From NCBI RefSeq assembly GCF_009649075.1, contig NZ_CP045737.1, positions 1,922,001-1,986,000 on the forward strand: a stretch of 64,000 nt of DNA. Reading direction: 5' to 3'. This stretch comes from Aeromicrobium yanjiei. Lineage in GTDB: Bacteria > Actinomycetota > Actinomycetes > Propionibacteriales > Nocardioidaceae. Position numbers and translations under genes: made by a program. The notes beneath the pieces were generated by a model. That model was not told the origin of the DNA, did not search any database, and saw only the letters and a list, made by a program, of their open reading frames with translations. Below, in pieces: positions 1-8,171 of the stretch; position 1 is the stretch's first letter; each line of letters starts with the position of its first letter.

Positions 1-228
1 CAGCACGATTCCGAGCTCGACGGGACCGAATCCGGATCCGCCGTAGGCCTCCGGGATCGACAATCCCTGGAGTCCCAGCTGATCGGCCATCTGCGACCAG
101 ATCTTGTCGTCGCGATTGTCGTCTGAGTCCATCAAGCGACGCACGTGCTCGCTGGAGGACTTCTCTTCGCAGAAACGGCGCACCAGTTGGCGCAGCTCCT
201 CTTGCTCGGCGGTGAAGCTGAAGCTCAT
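1..228 (-). CDS. Acyl-CoA dehydrogenase, N-terminal part (cut by window edge)
   Basis: Only the first 76 codons are inside the window; the gene runs off the left end. Reading from ATG at 228, the peptide starts MSFSFTAEQEELRQLVRRFC and continues to a WSQMADQLGLQGLSIPEAYGG stretch, the usual alpha-helical N-domain of FAD acyl-CoA dehydrogenases (FTxEQxxLR start, GxxGLxxPExYGG at about residue 50-64). The family introduces the alpha,beta double bond in acyl-CoA beta-oxidation. The catalytic part is not visible, so chain-length class and active glutamate cannot be judged. A near-perfect palindromic candidate operator lies about 100 bases upstream of the start. Family assignment is secure; substrate is unknown. 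Confidence 0.85.
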   Translation of the reverse strand, partial: MSFSFTAEQEELRQLVRRFCEEKSSSEHVRRLMDSDDNRDDKIWSQMADQLGLQGLSIPEAYGGSGFGPVELGIVL

Positions 229-329
229 GGCGGGCCTCTCTTGTCATCTCGACGTATGCGTCGAGAGTTTGCCCACTTCTCGGGCATTCTGTTGGTCGCC
301 ACCTTACCGCAAAGGCTCTACCTATTACA

Positions 330-343
330 ATCAGTAACCTGAT
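330..343. promoter_or_regulatory. Candidate operator, site A (ATCAGTAACCTGAT)
   Basis: The 14-mer matches 11 of 12 fixed positions of the palindrome ATCAGTnnACTGAT seen at other catabolic promoters (counted by eye). Here it is extended to a perfect inverted repeat with 7-base arms CAATCAG/CTGATTG around TAAC at 328-345. It lies about 100 bases upstream of the acyl-CoA dehydrogenase that starts at 228. Confidence 0.55.
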
Positions 344-355
344 TGTCGGCAGGCC

Positions 356-1129
356 TCAGCGCCCCAGCCAGACCGGCTTGCGCTTCTCCAAAAAGGATCG
401 GACGCCCTCCTGGGAGTCCTCGCTGCCCACGAGCGCCTCCTTCGCGTCCTCCGTCGCCTCCCACCCGGCCCGCGTCCCGGCGTCGAGCGTCACCTGTATG
501 GCTCGTAGACAGGCCTGGACCGATGTCGGCGAGTTCTCACAGATTCGCTCGGCGAGCAGCACCGCCTGCTCGAGCGCCTCGCCGGGCGGGGTGAGCTGAT
601 TGACGAATCCGGCCTGCCACGCCCGCTCGGCTCCGATCGGGCGGCCGGTCAGAATCAGCTCGCGAGCGAGGTTGACCGGAAAGATCTGCGGAGCACGGAA
701 CAGCGCCCCGCATGTCGGGACCACGCCGATCGCGACCTCAGGTAGACCGAAGACGGCAGCGGAGGAAGCCACCACCAGATCGCAGCTCAACAGGATCTCG
801 AGACCGCCCCCGAGAGCCGGACCCTCGACCGCCGCGATCAGCGGCTTGCTGCGCGCCCGGCGGATGATGCCGTACTCACCGCCGCGTTCGGTGACATAGT
901 CCCCGCCTGCGGTCAGGTCGCTCCCGGCGCAGAAGGCCTGGGGCACCCCTTCGAGGACGCCCGCCCAGAGCTCGTCGTCGCCCTCCAGCAGGTTGAGCTC
1001 ACGGTCAAGAGCGTCGGCCATGTGCCGATCGATCGCATTGCGCTTGTCGGCGCGGGCCATCGTGATGATCAGCACGTGCCCCTGTCGCCGGGAGCTGACC
1101 CGTCCGTTGAGCGCATCTTCTTCAAGCAT
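356..1129 (-). CDS. Enoyl-CoA hydratase/isomerase family protein
   Basis: Crotonase-fold protein of 257 residues. The oxyanion-hole segment AFCAGSDL and the GGGLEILLSCDL segment are present, followed by FGLPEVAIGVVP. Both glutamates used by enoyl-CoA hydratases (in GGGLE and in LPEV) are in place, so hydration of a 2-enoyl-CoA is plausible. The C-terminus FLEKRKPVWLGR is typical. The ATG at 1129 is chosen because GGAG sits 7 bases before it; an in-frame TTG at 1150 lacks a good site and runs into the operator-like palindrome. Divergent from the DUF2889-type gene at 1205. The exact enoyl-CoA substrate cannot be told. Confidence 0.85.
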   Translation of the reverse strand: MLEEDALNGRVSSRRQGHVLIITMARADKRNAIDRHMADALDRELNLLEGDDELWAGVLEGVPQAFCAGSDLTAGGDYVTERGGEYGIIRRARSKPLIAAVEGPALGGGLEILLSCDLVVASSAAVFGLPEVAIGVVPTCGALFRAPQIFPVNLARELILTGRPIGAERAWQAGFVNQLTPPGEALEQAVLLAERICENSPTSVQACLRAIQVTLDAGTRAGWEATEDAKEALVGSEDSQEGVRSFLEKRKPVWLGR

Positions 1130-1150
1130 GTCGGTCTCCGTGATGATCAA

Positions 1151-1164
1151 ATTGGTTAACCTAT
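1151..1164. promoter_or_regulatory. Candidate operator, site B (ATTGGTTAACCTAT)
   Basis: Palindromic 14-mer with a GTTAAC centre, matching 8 of 12 positions of ATCAGTnnACTGAT. It lies in the divergent promoter region, 21 bases from the hydratase start at 1129 and 40 bases from the plus-strand start at 1205, so it could control both. Confidence 0.4.
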
Positions 1165-1204
1165 CGTGTCATATGATCGTCGCCGACATTCCGAGGGAAG
1201 ACCC

Positions 1205-2218
1205 ATGAGTTCCCGCGCCCTCCACCCCGATCGCGGGCCGCACCGGCCCGTAGAGGCAACTCCCGCCCGCGCACCACGCTCGGCCCGACGAACTGCGACG
1301 ATGGACTCGATCCGCACCGACGGTCTCACCGGACCGCTGCGCCTCATTGGACACTCGCGTGACGTCGTCACGCTTGCCGACGGACAGCTCGAAGTCGTCG
1401 GCGACTCGCACCTGGAGGCCCGGGTCGAGTACCTCGACAGCCGTCGGATCTCTGAGCTCAGGTCGCAGCCGGCCGACCGTCGACTCGACGGGCTGGTCGG
1501 CGCCAGCGCGGCAAGCGGCTTCCGCGGCAAGATCCTGCATGCCCTGCCCGACCAGGTTGCCCAGGCCACCAGGCTGCACCTCCTGCTCGACGACATCCCG
1601 GTGGCAACCCTCGTCTCCGGCCACGCGGTCGTCTCGGGCGGTGTCAGGTCCGTGAACCCCGCGTCGGACCACGCGCCACCAGCCGATCTGTGCTCAGGCT
1701 GGCGCAGCGGGGGCACGATCATGCTCCAGATCGAGAAGTCTGGTGCAGCCCCGATCGTGACCGGCCCCGCGACCCCCGATCTGATCGATGCCGGCGATCC
1801 GGCGGCATGGCATGAGCTGCCTCCACTTCCCCCGCATGGCATGCGCAGGGCCCGCCGCCTGGACGTGAGCGTCCAGGGCGCCGACGTCGTGCTCGACAGC
1901 CATTTCCGCGACAGCCATGTCGACGCGCTCGGGTTCGAGCAGACCGTGCACGAGTACAACGTCACGATGCGGCTCGATCGCGCGTCACTGGTGATCCACG
2001 AGGTCGAGGCGACGACCCGCGTACTCCCCTGGGTCGAGTGCCCCCACGCGACGCGGAGCTCCGAGCGCCTGCTGGGGCTGGACGTGCGCGAGCTGCGGCC
2101 TTGGGTCCGTGCCGAGATGACCGGCATCGACACCTGCACGCATCTCAACGATCAGTACCGTTCGATGGCCGACGCCGTCGCCTTGCTGGACGTCCTCGCC
2201 GCTCATAATCTTGATTAA
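1205..2218 (+). CDS. DUF2889-type protein of unknown function
   Basis: Protein of 337 residues. The middle part has RRLDVSVQGADVVLDSHFRDSH and the C-terminus has TCTHLNDQYRSMADAV, a pattern I associate with the DUF2889 family; this is from memory and unverified. No catalytic function is established for that family as far as I know. No signal peptide or membrane segment is visible. The ATG at 1205 follows GAGGGAAG with good spacing; an in-frame GTG at 1166 would add a very arginine-rich leader and has no ribosome site. It is divergent from an enoyl-CoA hydratase and precedes an SDR on the same strand with a 95-base gap, suggesting a role near CoA-thioester metabolism. Confidence 0.65.
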   Translation: MSSRALHPDRGPHRPVEATPARAPRSARRTATMDSIRTDGLTGPLRLIGHSRDVVTLADGQLEVVGDSHLEARVEYLDSRRISELRSQPADRRLDGLVGASAASGFRGKILHALPDQVAQATRLHLLLDDIPVATLVSGHAVVSGGVRSVNPASDHAPPADLCSGWRSGGTIMLQIEKSGAAPIVTGPATPDLIDAGDPAAWHELPPLPPHGMRRARRLDVSVQGADVVLDSHFRDSHVDALGFEQTVHEYNVTMRLDRASLVIHEVEATTRVLPWVECPHATRSSERLLGLDVRELRPWVRAEMTGIDTCTHLNDQYRSMADAVALLDVLAAHNLD

Positions 2219-2313
2219 TTGTATTAACTAAATATATGCTGGTCGGAGTTTTGACGTGGCCCGGCCACCGGTCGACGGCCCCTAGCCCCCGGAACATCAG
2301 AGGAGACGTGCAG

Positions 2314-3090
2314 ATGAACATCACAGGTGCAGTAGCGCTGGTCGCCGGCGGCGGCGGCGGATTCGGTGCGGCCACGGCCCGCCGCCTCCACGCGGCAGGC
2401 GCGAGCGTCGTGATCTGCGACCTCGACGCGGTCAAGGGCAAGGCTGTGGTCGAGGACCTCGGCGAGCGTGCGGTCTTCGTCGAGACTGACGTGACCGATG
2501 AGGCGAGCGTCCAGGCGGCCATCGACGCCGCTGAGAAGCTCGGCAGCCTGCGCATCACCGTGATCGCCCATGGTGGACCCGGCGGCGGACGCACGCTGAA
2601 CCGCGAGAACGAGCCGATCGCACAAGATGACTTCATGCGCGTCGTCAACATCTTCCTCGGCGCCTCCTACAACCTCATCCGCATGACCGCAGCGAGCATG
2701 GCCAAGACCGAGCCGCTCGAGACCGGCGAGCGCGGCGTCATCATCAACACCGCCTCGATCGCGGCGTTCGACGGCACGATCGGTCAGGCCGCCTACAGCG
2801 CGGCCAAGGGCGGCATCGTCGGGATGACGCTGCCCATCGCGCGCGATCTCTCCCCCATCGGCGTCCGGGTGATGACCATCGCCCCCGGCACGTTCCTCAC
2901 CCCCGCGTTCGGCGACGCCGACCCGGTCAAGCTCGACGCCTACTGGGGCGCGGCGGTGCCGTTCCCCAAGCGCATGGGACGCCCCGAGGAGTACGCCCAG
3001 CTCGCCCTGCAGATCTGTGAGAACCCGTATCTCAACGGAGAGACGATCCGCCTCGACGGCGCGCTTCGCTTCACGCCCAAGGGCGCCTGA
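2314..3090 (+). CDS. SDR, 3-hydroxyacyl-CoA dehydrogenase type II-like
   Basis: Short-chain dehydrogenase of 258 residues. The nucleotide-binding loop reads AGGGGGFGAATARRL at residues 11-25 and the acidic DLD near residue 37 suggests NAD(H). The catalytic set is Ser148, Tyr161 and Lys165 (YSAAK). The C-terminal NPYLNGETIRLDGALRF and the overall pattern resemble type-2 3-hydroxyacyl-CoA dehydrogenase (HSD17B10/FabG-like), which oxidises 3-hydroxyacyl-CoA and also 2-methyl-branched forms. The usual NNAG is replaced by AHGGPGG. ATG at 2314 follows AGAGGAG by 8 bases. It fits the third step of beta-oxidation in this cluster; the substrate is inferred. Confidence 0.75.
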   Translation: MNITGAVALVAGGGGGFGAATARRLHAAGASVVICDLDAVKGKAVVEDLGERAVFVETDVTDEASVQAAIDAAEKLGSLRITVIAHGGPGGGRTLNRENEPIAQDDFMRVVNIFLGASYNLIRMTAASMAKTEPLETGERGVIINTASIAAFDGTIGQAAYSAAKGGIVGMTLPIARDLSPIGVRVMTIAPGTFLTPAFGDADPVKLDAYWGAAVPFPKRMGRPEEYAQLALQICENPYLNGETIRLDGALRFTPKGA

Positions 3091-3101
3091 CCAGCCCCCG
3101 A

Positions 3102-3169
3102 CCAGAAGTGCGGAGTCTTGCACGGTTCGAACGCTTAGAACCGTGCAGGACTCCGCACTTTTGGTCTGG
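3102..3169. terminator. Long hairpin between convergent genes
   Basis: Almost complete inverted repeat: CCAGA, AGTGCGGAGTC and TGCACGGTTC on the left pair with GAACCGTGCA, GACTCCGCACT and TCTGG on the right around a 9-base loop, with one mismatch and a small bulge. It lies between a plus-strand gene ending at 3090 and a minus-strand gene ending at 3182, so it probably terminates both. It is longer than most terminators and could belong to a dispersed repeat family. Confidence 0.65.
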
Positions 3170-3181
3170 GGGGAACCGGGA

Positions 3182-4672
3182 TCAGACCGTGGCCTGATCT
3201 TCGAGCAGCTTGGTCAGCACCGTGCGTCGGACCAGCTTGCCGGTCACGGTGCGCGGCAGCTCATCCCAGTACACGATCCGGTCGGGAGTCTTGCTGCCAC
3301 GCAGCGCCGATCGGACGAATGCGCGCAGATCTTCGGCCGACACGTCGACGCCGGGCCTGATCACGGCAGCCGCCTCGATCCGCTGGCCCCACTCCTCGTC
3401 GGGCACGCCGACGACTGCGACATCCAGGACGGCCTCGTGGCGCAGCAGCACCTCCTCGATCTCCGCCGGGGCGATGTTCTCCGCGCCACGGATGATCGTG
3501 TCGTCGAGTCGGCCGGCAATGAACAGGTAGCCCTCCTCATCGACGTACCCGTTGTCGCGGGTGTCGAAGAAGCCGCGCTCGTCGACGGCCTTGCCGATTC
3601 CGGCGTACTCGGCCGAGACCTGATCGCCGCGCACGCAGATGCGGCCCGTGATGCCGGGACCCACCGGCTGATCGTCGTGGCCTCTGATCTCCAGCTCGAT
3701 GCTCGGAACGATCTTGCCGACCGAGGACAACCGTGCGCGGACTGCAGGATCGTCGCTCGCGAGCGCGACGCGGTGATCCTCCGGACCGAGCACCGCGACC
3801 GTCGAGCTGGTCTCGGTCAGTCCGTACGCATTGACGAAGCCGATCTCCGGCCACATCGCGAGGGCCTTCTCGATGACCGCCGACGGCATCGGCGCTCCCC
3901 CGTACGCGAGGGTCTGCAGCCGAGGAAGCTCCTTGGGAGCATCGGACTCGACGATGCGCGCCAGCATCGTGGGCACGACCAGGGCGTTCGTGACTCCCTC
4001 TTTCCGGGCGGTGTCGAGCCACTGGTGCGGAGCGAACTGCTCGAGCACGATCGACCGCCGCCCGGCGAAGAGATTCGTGATGACATTGGCCACTGCGGCG
4101 ATGTGGTACGGCGGGACGCTCATCAACGCCGCATCGTCCGGGTCGGCCGAGGCGAACTCGACGGAGCCCAGGACGTACGAGACCAAGTTGTCGTGATGCA
4201 GGAGCACCCCCTTGGGCGCGGAAGTCGTCCCGCTCGTGTAGATGATGACCGCCGGCGAATCCGACTCCACCTCGATCGGCGCAGCGACACCGCGACTGAC
4301 CTCGAGCCACTGCTCGGGGGTGACCGCCGAGATGCCGGCGCGCTCGAGGAGCGGAAGCTGCGCTTCGTCCGCGATGCCGTACGCGCGAGGGTGGTTGGCC
4401 AGCAGCGAGCTGAGCTGCTCGTCACCGAGGCGATAGTTGACCGGCACGATCGGGACACCGGCGAACGCCGCGGCGAACATCGCCACTGGGAAGGCCGGGC
4501 CGTTGACAGCCAGGTACACGACCGAGTCGGCTTCGGCATCGCGGATGGCAGCAGCCCCCGACTCGGCCATGGCCTTGAGCTCCGCAGCGCTCAGGCCACC
4601 GTCGAGTCGCCCAATGACCGTGCGGTCGCCGAATCCATCGGCCGCCATCTCGAGCAGCATCGTCAGCTTCAC
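3182..4672 (-). CDS. AMP-forming acyl-CoA ligase (ligase 1)
   Basis: ANL-superfamily enzyme of 496 residues that would activate a carboxylic acid to its CoA thioester through an acyl-adenylate. The P-loop-like motif is IIYTSGTTSAPKG (about residue 145), the A5 motif AYGLTE is intact, the hinge region is GYLFIAGRLDDTIIRGAENIAP, and the A10 lysine is in LPRTVTGKLVRR. Length is normal for medium-chain or aromatic acid ligases. GTG start at 4672 with GAGGAG 8 bases upstream, 10 bases after the stop of the small gene at 4683, so the two are co-transcribed. Substrate unknown. Confidence 0.85.
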   Translation of the reverse strand: MKLTMLLEMAADGFGDRTVIGRLDGGLSAAELKAMAESGAAAIRDAEADSVVYLAVNGPAFPVAMFAAAFAGVPIVPVNYRLGDEQLSSLLANHPRAYGIADEAQLPLLERAGISAVTPEQWLEVSRGVAAPIEVESDSPAVIIYTSGTTSAPKGVLLHHDNLVSYVLGSVEFASADPDDAALMSVPPYHIAAVANVITNLFAGRRSIVLEQFAPHQWLDTARKEGVTNALVVPTMLARIVESDAPKELPRLQTLAYGGAPMPSAVIEKALAMWPEIGFVNAYGLTETSSTVAVLGPEDHRVALASDDPAVRARLSSVGKIVPSIELEIRGHDDQPVGPGITGRICVRGDQVSAEYAGIGKAVDERGFFDTRDNGYVDEEGYLFIAGRLDDTIIRGAENIAPAEIEEVLLRHEAVLDVAVVGVPDEEWGQRIEAAAVIRPGVDVSAEDLRAFVRSALRGSKTPDRIVYWDELPRTVTGKLVRRTVLTKLLEDQATV

Positions 4673-4682
4673 GGCGCGCTCC

Positions 4683-4991
4683 TCAGTCCGACGACGGCAG
4701 GGGCTTGGCAGTCTTGATCGTCAGCGCGACGCCGTCGACCGACAACGAGGCCTCTCCCGCCTTGGTGGCGAGCAGCTCGATGCTGCCCGTCTCGTCGACA
4801 TAGCGCTTGCCGAGCTGCGTGCCGCCCATGTGCGCCGGATCGGCCTCCCCTGAGCTCGCCGCTCCCGTCTTGGCGTCGTACATCTCCACGCCGCCGCATG
4901 CGACAGCGACGTCGGCATCGGGCGCTTTGACGACGATGACCGTCGTGGTGTCGACCGCACTCGACAGGGTCTGTCCAACACTCAGCTTCAC
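4683..4991 (-). CDS. Small conserved-looking protein, function unknown
   Basis: Acidic protein of 102 residues with no signal peptide or membrane segment. It starts MKLSVGQTLSSAVDTTTVIV, has a single cysteine in AVACGGVEMYD (about residue 32), and its C-terminal third (GSIELLATKAGEASLSVDG) looks beta-rich. I do not recognise a family. GTG start with GGAG 5 bases before it. It is the first gene of a two-gene unit with acyl-CoA ligase 1, 10 bases apart, and a very good palindromic operator candidate lies 45 bases upstream. Clean spacing, ribosome site and codon pattern support a real gene. A role with the ligase is inferred from position only. Confidence 0.7.
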   Translation of the reverse strand: MKLSVGQTLSSAVDTTTVIVVKAPDADVAVACGGVEMYDAKTGAASSGEADPAHMGGTQLGKRYVDETGSIELLATKAGEASLSVDGVALTIKTAKPLPSSD

Positions 4992-5036
4992 GATGACTCC
5001 ACAACTAGATTCTCGGAAATTACTGCTAATGACTAT

Positions 5037-5050
5037 ATCAGTGAACTGTT
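5037..5050. promoter_or_regulatory. Candidate operator, site D (ATCAGTGAACTGTT)
   Basis: Matches 11 of 12 positions of ATCAGTnnACTGAT. It is located 45 bases upstream of the GTG start of the small gene at 4991, in the short gap after the stop of ligase 2 at 5058, so it would control the small protein/ligase 1 unit. Confidence 0.55.
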
Positions 5051-5057
5051 ACCGAAA

Positions 5058-6611
5058 CTAGCGTCTGAGCTCGTTCCGAAGGTCTACTTTCCTGATCTTC
5101 CCAGCAGCCGTCCGGGGCAGCTCCTGAACGATCCGGACGAGCTCCGGCGTCTTGGCCTTCGCGATGCCGGCGGCGGCGCAATGGGCGGCCAGATCTGACA
5201 GCTCGAGGCTCTTGCCGTCCCGCACGATGACGAAGGCAGCCACCCGCTCGCCAAGTCGTTCGTCGGGGGCACCGACCACCGCGACATCTGCGACGTCGGG
5301 GTGCGTCGCCAGGACGTCCTCGACCTCCTTCGAGGAGATGTTCTCGCCGCCTCGCACGATGATGTCCTTCTTGCGGTCCGTGACGGTCAGATAACCCTCC
5401 TGGTCGAGGGTTCCGATGTCGCCGGTGATGAACCACCCGCCCTCGAGGAACGCCTCGGCGTCGAGCGAGGTGTCGCGGTATCCGACGAACAGCTCGGCGC
5501 CGCGGGTGACGATGTTGCCGGCCTCGCCAGGAGCAACGTCCACCCCGTTGTCGTCGACGATACGCAGCTCGTTGCCGGCAATCGGCGGACCGTCGGTGTT
5601 GGCACGGCGGTCGAGGGAGTCCTCGAGCCGCCCCACCGTCACCGTGGGATGCTCGCTCGAGCCGTAGCAGCGATAAGCCACCACACCGGCTCGATCGGCC
5701 CGCTCGATCAGTGAGGGAGAGACGCTGGCACCGCCGACGAGGAACTCCTTGAGAGTCTCGAGGGCGGCCTCGCCGTTGTCCTTGGCGTCGAGGAGCCCGC
5801 TCAGATGCACGGGCGCCCCCGACGTGAAGGTCACGCGATGCTCGTCGATCAGCCGGGCGGCCGTGGCGATGTCCCAGACATCCATCGTGACCGTCGGCGC
5901 GCCCTTGACGAGAACGCGTAGCAGTCCGAGCAGCCCGGCCACATGGCCCGACGGGAAGACCGCAAGGGTCGACGCTTCTGCAGCCGATGCGCTCGCGGAC
6001 GAGTCCGACCACACCTCGGCCAGCAGCGACTCATGGCTGTGCTGGACGCCCTTCGGGTCCGCCGTGGTCCCCGAGGTGTAGACGAGCATCGCGATCGACC
6101 GGGGATCAAGGACCGGCATCGACCACGGCTTGGCCAACGGGCCGAGCAGATCGTCCCAGGACAGCGCTCCCGCCGGCACGTTGTCGGCGATGACGACGAC
6201 CTGCTCGAGATCGGGCAAGGATCCCATCGCCGGGAGCATGTCCGGATAGTAGCGACCTCGCCACTCGCCGGGGATGACCAAGACCCGGGCGCGTGATTCT
6301 CGAACGATGAACTCGACCTCACGGCGCGCGTAGATCTGCACGATCGGCAGGACCACGGCGCCCACGAGAGCAGCCGCAGTCTGCAGGACCGCGCCCTCGT
6401 ACCAATTCGGCAGCTGGACCGCCACCACATCGCCGGCCCCGACCCCGAGGCCTTGCAGCGCACCTGCGGCCAGCTTGGCCTCCTCGACCAGCTCGCCGAC
6501 CGTCGTGGCATGCGGCCGCACCTCGCTCGCGACAACGAAGCGCGTGGCGCCGAATTGCGCCGCGCCGTCCAGCACGGCCCCGGCGAGCGTCGCCGACCTG
6601 ACGGCGGTCAC
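5058..6611 (-). CDS. AMP-forming acyl-CoA ligase (ligase 2), alicyclic-acid ligase-like
   Basis: ANL ligase of 517 residues. Motifs: LVYTSGTTADPKG, YGSSEHPT in place of the usual YGxTE, GYLTVTDRKKDIIVRGGENIS at the hinge, and the A10 lysine in LPRTAAGKIRK. The YGS(S/T)EHPT variant is also in ligase 4 at 14612; I associate it with cyclohexanecarboxylate-type CoA ligases, which is a memory-based hint. The GTG at 6611 overlaps the upstream ligase stop (GTGA), so ligases 3 and 2 are translationally coupled. Upstream in-frame codons lie inside the coding part of ligase 3 and were not used. Confidence 0.82.
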   Translation of the reverse strand: MTAVRSATLAGAVLDGAAQFGATRFVVASEVRPHATTVGELVEEAKLAAGALQGLGVGAGDVVAVQLPNWYEGAVLQTAAALVGAVVLPIVQIYARREVEFIVRESRARVLVIPGEWRGRYYPDMLPAMGSLPDLEQVVVIADNVPAGALSWDDLLGPLAKPWSMPVLDPRSIAMLVYTSGTTADPKGVQHSHESLLAEVWSDSSASASAAEASTLAVFPSGHVAGLLGLLRVLVKGAPTVTMDVWDIATAARLIDEHRVTFTSGAPVHLSGLLDAKDNGEAALETLKEFLVGGASVSPSLIERADRAGVVAYRCYGSSEHPTVTVGRLEDSLDRRANTDGPPIAGNELRIVDDNGVDVAPGEAGNIVTRGAELFVGYRDTSLDAEAFLEGGWFITGDIGTLDQEGYLTVTDRKKDIIVRGGENISSKEVEDVLATHPDVADVAVVGAPDERLGERVAAFVIVRDGKSLELSDLAAHCAAAGIAKAKTPELVRIVQELPRTAAGKIRKVDLRNELRR

Positions 6612-8104
6612 GCGGACTTGCCCAGCAGCATCGAGTGCTGAACGGCGTCGAGGAGATCGACGCGGCTCACCTTCGACGACGGCGTGCGCGGGAGCTCGTC
6701 GAGCACCACGACGTGCACCGGCACCTCGTACGGCATCAAGAACTCGCGGCACAGAGCGATGAGCTCCTCAGGTGCGGGCCGCAACGCCCCGGGGACCAGC
6801 TCGACACCTGCGACGGGAACATGCCCCAAGCGGTCGTCGGGGAATGGAGCGACCGATGCCTCCCGCACCGAGGGGTGCCGCTCGAGCACCTGGGCGACCT
6901 CGGCCGGCTGCACCTTGAATCCACCTCGGACGATCGCATCATCGGCGCGACCGACGATGAAGACGAATCCGTCGGCGTCGACGCGGGCCAGATCGCTCGT
7001 GCGAACCCACGTCCCGCTTCCCGCCGACGACTGGGCGCTGCGCACTTCGAGCAGTCCCGTCTCTCCTACCGGCAGCGCGTCACCGTCCGGGCCGACGACC
7101 TGCAGGTCGACCCCCGGCATGGCTCGGCCCGCACTTCCCGACTTGCTCGCCCACCACTTCTGGTGCATCGGGAGGGTCCAGGCCGCGATCGCCCCGGCGA
7201 ACTCGGTCGCCCCATAGGTCATCAGCACGCGGATGCCGTACTTGTCGAAGAAGGCATCTGCCAGGTCCGGCGGGCAAAAGGTCGTTCCGCTGGTCACGAC
7301 CTGGAGGCTCGACAGCTTCTCCGCGGGAACATCGGCGTCAAGGACAGCACGCAGCGCGCCCGGGACCAGGCCAGCCGCTCGCGGCCGATGCCGCTCGACG
7401 GAGTCGACCCACTGATCGAGGACGAACCGGTGCATGAGCACGATCTTGCGACCGGAGTAGAGCGCCGAGACCGCGCCCCACAGTCCGCCGATGTGCACCA
7501 AGGGCGTATAGACCAAGCTGACGCCGTTGCGGAAGAGCACATCAGGCTTGGGCTCCGGAACGCTGGTCTCGAGGGAGCGGTCGAACTGTCGATCGCTGAG
7601 TCGCACCCGCTTGGGTGGTCCGGTCGTCCCCGAGGTCAGCATCTCGATCGCGGTGTCGGGGCTCGCGGTCGACGTCGAACCGATCGAGGCGCCGCTGACG
7701 CTCACACGACCAGCGGGATCCAGCTCGATGACGTGACCGACCTTCTCGATCGACTCACGGATGCCAGGACGCGCGAGCATCTCCGTCGAGACCACGACGA
7801 ACGGGACGTCGCTGCGCTCGATGTCGGCAGACAGCCGCTCGGGGGGCTGCAAGGGACTGAGGGTCACGAGACAGCGTCGCGTTGCCATCAGGCCCAGCAT
7901 GGCCCCGACGTGCTCGGGCCGGTTCTCCAGCACGATCCCGACCCGTGTGCCCTCACCGAATGAGTGCTCATGCAGGATCGCGTCGATGGCTCGCGACACC
8001 GATTGGAGCAGACCCCACGAGACCCACCGGCCCTCGAACTCGATGGCCGGCGCCCCTTCCGGGGCCTCGTCGAGCAGTTGCGCGAAACGACTGCGAAATC
8101 CCAC
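6608..8104 (-). CDS. AMP-forming acyl-CoA ligase (ligase 3)
   Basis: ANL ligase of 498 residues with IEMLTSGTTGPPKRV (P-loop-like), MTYGATEFAG (A5), FVFIVGRADDAIVRGGFKVQP at the hinge and the A10 lysine in LPRTPSSKVSRV. The P-loop ends PPKRV rather than PKGV, a minor change. The start is set at GTG 8104, with GAAGGAG 5 bases before it. A longer reading to TTG 8140 would run through a GTATAC-centred palindrome and lacks a site. First gene of a two-ligase unit coupled to ligase 2 by GTGA overlap. Two adjacent ligases of different type suggest two acid intermediates or broad substrate range. Confidence 0.8.
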   Translation of the reverse strand: MGFRSRFAQLLDEAPEGAPAIEFEGRWVSWGLLQSVSRAIDAILHEHSFGEGTRVGIVLENRPEHVGAMLGLMATRRCLVTLSPLQPPERLSADIERSDVPFVVVSTEMLARPGIRESIEKVGHVIELDPAGRVSVSGASIGSTSTASPDTAIEMLTSGTTGPPKRVRLSDRQFDRSLETSVPEPKPDVLFRNGVSLVYTPLVHIGGLWGAVSALYSGRKIVLMHRFVLDQWVDSVERHRPRAAGLVPGALRAVLDADVPAEKLSSLQVVTSGTTFCPPDLADAFFDKYGIRVLMTYGATEFAGAIAAWTLPMHQKWWASKSGSAGRAMPGVDLQVVGPDGDALPVGETGLLEVRSAQSSAGSGTWVRTSDLARVDADGFVFIVGRADDAIVRGGFKVQPAEVAQVLERHPSVREASVAPFPDDRLGHVPVAGVELVPGALRPAPEELIALCREFLMPYEVPVHVVVLDELPRTPSSKVSRVDLLDAVQHSMLLGKSA

Positions 8105-8122
8105 AACATCTCCTTCAGCAAA

Positions 8123-8148
8123 ATAACTCAAGTATACCAAAGAGTTAT
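8123..8148. promoter_or_regulatory. Palindrome ATAACTC-N12-GAGTTAT
   Basis: Seven-base inverted arms at 8123-8129 and 8142-8148 enclose a GTATAC core at 8132-8137. It is placed 18-44 bases upstream of the ligase 3 start. It differs from the more common ATCAGTnnACTGAT-type sites but keeps a GTnnAC centre, so it may be a variant or another operator. Confidence 0.35.
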
Positions 8149-8171
8149 CTATTAGATGGATGAATTCGTGG

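Noticed and set aside
2219..2232. AT-rich TTGTATTAACTAAA upstream of the SDR at 2314
   Set aside because: 6 of 12 matches only; more simply an AT-rich promoter segment.
3017..4717. 566-residue plus-strand open frame opposite acyl-CoA ligase 1
   Set aside because: Composition (very rich in Arg, Asp, His, Val) is that of an antisense shadow in high-GC DNA; the minus strand carries complete ligase motifs.
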